Positions 53,102-54,393 of a DNA stretch of 54,393 nt are shown here, one piece after another (position 1 is the stretch's first letter; each line of letters opens with the position of its first letter). The notes under the pieces were generated by a model. The model was given only the letters and a program-made list of their open reading frames with translations, did no database searches and was not told where the DNA came from. Origin of the DNA: Desulfosporosinus metallidurans (GTDB lineage: Bacteria; Bacillota; Desulfitobacteriia; Desulfitobacteriales; Desulfitobacteriaceae); assembly GCF_001936615.1 (NCBI RefSeq), contig NZ_MLBF01000033.1, positions 1 through 54,393 of the forward strand, given 5' to 3'. Position numbers and translations under genes: made by a program.

Positions 53102-53111
53102 ATCTTCACCG

Positions 53112-53560
53112 TCAATTTATATCTTCCTTTTGCGGTAATACACGGGCAATAAAATCTCGATATACTCTAGCAAATTCAGCATAAAGCACTTGTCGCTGTT
53201 TGTTGGTTATCTTTCCGGTTTTCACAAGCCTTTGTAATTCAGCGAGCGCTAATTGGGCAGATGGTTGTTCCTGTAATTCTTCTACAGTAAGTAATGGTAT
53301 GCGGCCATACCTGTGGAATAAGTCAACTTCACCCATTAGGCCGAGTTCAAATATCTTAGCGAGTTCATGTAGTAGTAGATCACTCGGCGATTTGTTACCC
53401 TTTTCTACTTCATACAAATATTGGAATGATACTGAGAGTTGGACGCTACATTTTTTTGAGTTAAACTTCGTTCAGTTCTAAGTGACGTGAGGTAATCGCC
53501 AGCACGGATTTGTTTTAACTTGGATAACTCATCAACGGTAAGATTGCCAAAATCAGACGT
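53112..53560 (-). pseudogene. XRE-family transcriptional regulator, frameshifted
   Basis: On the minus strand the N-terminal part reads GDYLTSLRTERSLTQKNVA and then loses frame near 53445. A frame shifted by about two bases continues QLSVSFQYLYEVEKGNKSPS, the rest of the helix-turn-helix, and a C-terminal helical part ending at 53112. The frame extends upstream past 53560 without a start codon near the possible AAAGGAA motif, so the 5' end is also damaged or uses an unusual start. It is a paralog of the next regulator gene. Confidence 0.75.
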
Positions 53561-53646
53561 ATAATTCCTTTCTTACAAAGAAGTAATGGGATGAAAGAAT
53601 AGCCCCCACGATCATCCCTGATGTGAATCCCTGGTCGATGGTAATG

Positions 53647-54069
53647 TCACTTAAAGTTCTCCTCTTGGTTTTTCTTCTGGATAAAACTCCGGTATAGCTC
53701 ATACATATTGTCGTAGAGTTCATCCTTTTCTGCCTCAGTTAACTGAGAATTATGGCTCATTTCCGATAAAAGACGCTGCAACGACTTCCGGGCAAGTATT
53801 TCATCCTTTGTCAAAATCGGTATCTTTCCCCACCTTCTAAAAAGACCGTCTTCATCAACTTCGTAAACTCTGGCAAGGGTAGAAATTAAGTGATCGGAGG
53901 GCATCCTGCCTCTCTCGATTTCAGATAAATGTGCAGGGGTAACACCAATTTGTTTGCAAACCGCTGCAAGGGAACGGTCCCCGCGAAGTTGTTTAAGATA
54001 CTGTCCAGCGTCAAATTGCTTTATGAATTGTTCCCGTTCGGGATTTCTATTATCAGCTGGATTATCCAT
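53647..54069 (-). CDS. XRE-family transcriptional regulator
   Basis: 140 residues. The helix-turn-helix spans about residues 24-75 (YLKQLRGDRSLAAVCKQIGV, then TPAHLSEIERGRMPSDHLIS) and is followed by a linker with FRRWGKIPILTKDEILARKS and a helical C-terminus. AGGAG lies five bases before the ATG. The broken gene downstream has the same layout (FHRYGRIPLLTVEEL), so the two arose by duplication. Likely controls a nearby or prophage-derived function; target unknown. Confidence 0.82.
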   Translation of the reverse strand: MDNPADNRNPEREQFIKQFDAGQYLKQLRGDRSLAAVCKQIGVTPAHLSEIERGRMPSDHLISTLARVYEVDEDGLFRRWGKIPILTKDEILARKSLQRLLSEMSHNSQLTEAEKDELYDNMYELYRSFIQKKNQEENFK

Positions 54070-54188
54070 AATTACTCCTAATTATCAATATCTTTTTCAT
54101 AGGTCATAAGGAAATATGAGCAAATAGTAACTACGATATAGTAATGAGCATTAACAATTTAATGTGTTACAGGCTTTTGCAATTTCAC

Positions 54189-54231
54189 AAACAGCGGTGA
54201 TGTACCTGAAAATAGTACATCACCGCTGTTT
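54189..54231. terminator. Strong bidirectional-looking hairpin
   Basis: A 17-bp perfect stem, AAACAGCGGTGATGTAC (54189-54205) and its complement (54215-54231), 9-base loop. It terminates the minus-strand gene at the window end. Confidence 0.8.
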
Positions 54232-54233
54232 AT

Positions 54234-54393
54234 TTAATGGTGGTACAAATTTTCGAAAGAATCTGGAGTGACCCAGTTTGCCATAACTAACCCAATAACG
54301 AGTACGAGAAAGGCGATGATGTAGAGAAGTGTAGCAATATGTTTCAGTCTCTTATAGTAAATTTTTTTGTCTGGAAAAAATCTTCGGATGTAG
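54234..54393 (-). CDS. Small single-pass membrane protein, 5' end outside the window
   Basis: The minus-strand frame from the window edge reads YIRRFFPDKKIYYKRLKHIA, then one transmembrane helix (LLYIIAFLVLVIGLVMANWV), and ends FENLYHH at the stop at 54234. At least 52 residues; the start is beyond the window. No family recognised. A strong hairpin follows the stop. Confidence 0.6.
   Translation of the reverse strand, partial: YIRRFFPDKKIYYKRLKHIATLLYIIAFLVLVIGLVMANWVTPDSFENLYHH

Noticed and set aside
1..54393. tRNA, rRNA or CRISPR loci
   Set aside because: None seen on reading both strands; only a cobalamin riboswitch could be supported as a structured RNA.

Overview
This window looks like the chromosome of an anaerobic, endospore-lineage Firmicute of the Peptococcaceae/Desulfitobacteriaceae type (Desulfosporosinus or Desulfitobacterium-like). 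The reasons are the moderate-to-low GC, strong AGGAGG-type ribosome binding sites with many TTG/GTG starts, a single-chain clostridial FGAM synthase, a YtxJ-type bacilliredoxin, a DUF1540 peptide, a siroheme/4Fe-4S reductase, an HdrDE-like fusion and a cobalamin-riboswitch operon of the CblS-CblT-ECF-CbiD type. The genus is inferred from gene content, not measured.

Layout. 1-3030: C4-dicarboxylate uptake (a frameshifted DctP/DctB-type binding lipoprotein, then DctA) and a scrap of an acyl-CoA synthetase. 3097-9251: purL, an unknown small gene, a 5'-truncated beta-carbonic anhydrase and dinB. 9340-14553: a broken YcdB/YcdC-like gene, a membrane-anchored hypothetical, a MalY/PatB aminotransferase and an SsuABC/ThiXYZ-like ABC importer. 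14761-19889: peptidase, FUSC-type membrane protein, YtxJ, a tiny zinc ribbon and a DHA2 exporter. 20108-24695: ABC-exporter remnant, HdrDE-like membrane Fe-S protein, PspC, and a complete insertion sequence with 17-bp inverted repeats and a 7-bp target duplication. 24978-32210: a glycogen locus (glgB, glgP, glgC, glgD, glgA, GH13) in which only glgP and glgA are intact. 32247-34870: siroheme protein, DUF1540 peptide and flavoprotein. 34971-40318: cobalamin riboswitch followed by cblS-cblT-ecfAA'-ecfT-cbiD.

41355-51249 is the most unusual part. It holds an M16 zinc peptidase, three paralogous B12-binding-domain radical SAM proteins, a 35-residue lysine-rich peptide gene with a near-perfect Shine-Dalgarno site, a second 23-codon ORF overlapping the ribosome binding site of the second radical SAM gene, and an AzlC/AzlD exporter pair joined to the third radical SAM gene. 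An IS110-family element sits between the second and third radical SAM genes. Peptide, radical SAM and M16 peptidase together recall PQQ or subtilosin-type peptide modification. The three related B12-radical SAM proteins and an amino-acid exporter suggest a peptide-derived or peptide-scaffolded product, possibly a methylated aliphatic amino acid. The cobalamin salvage operon immediately upstream would supply their cofactor. I do not recognise this combination as a described system, and its function is inference.

51381-54393: DinB-like protein, a stress-protein-like gene, two related XRE regulators (one broken) and three diverged copies of a roughly 95-nt intergenic repeat, the last followed by a good plus-strand terminator. 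The window as a whole carries many broken genes (dctP, acyl-CoA synthetase, carbonic anhydrase N-terminus, YcdB-like, ABC exporter, glgB, glgC, glgD, GH13, XRE). Large internal deletions show that at least some of this is real decay; single-base frameshifts could also be sequencing error. No rRNA, tRNA or CRISPR array was seen.
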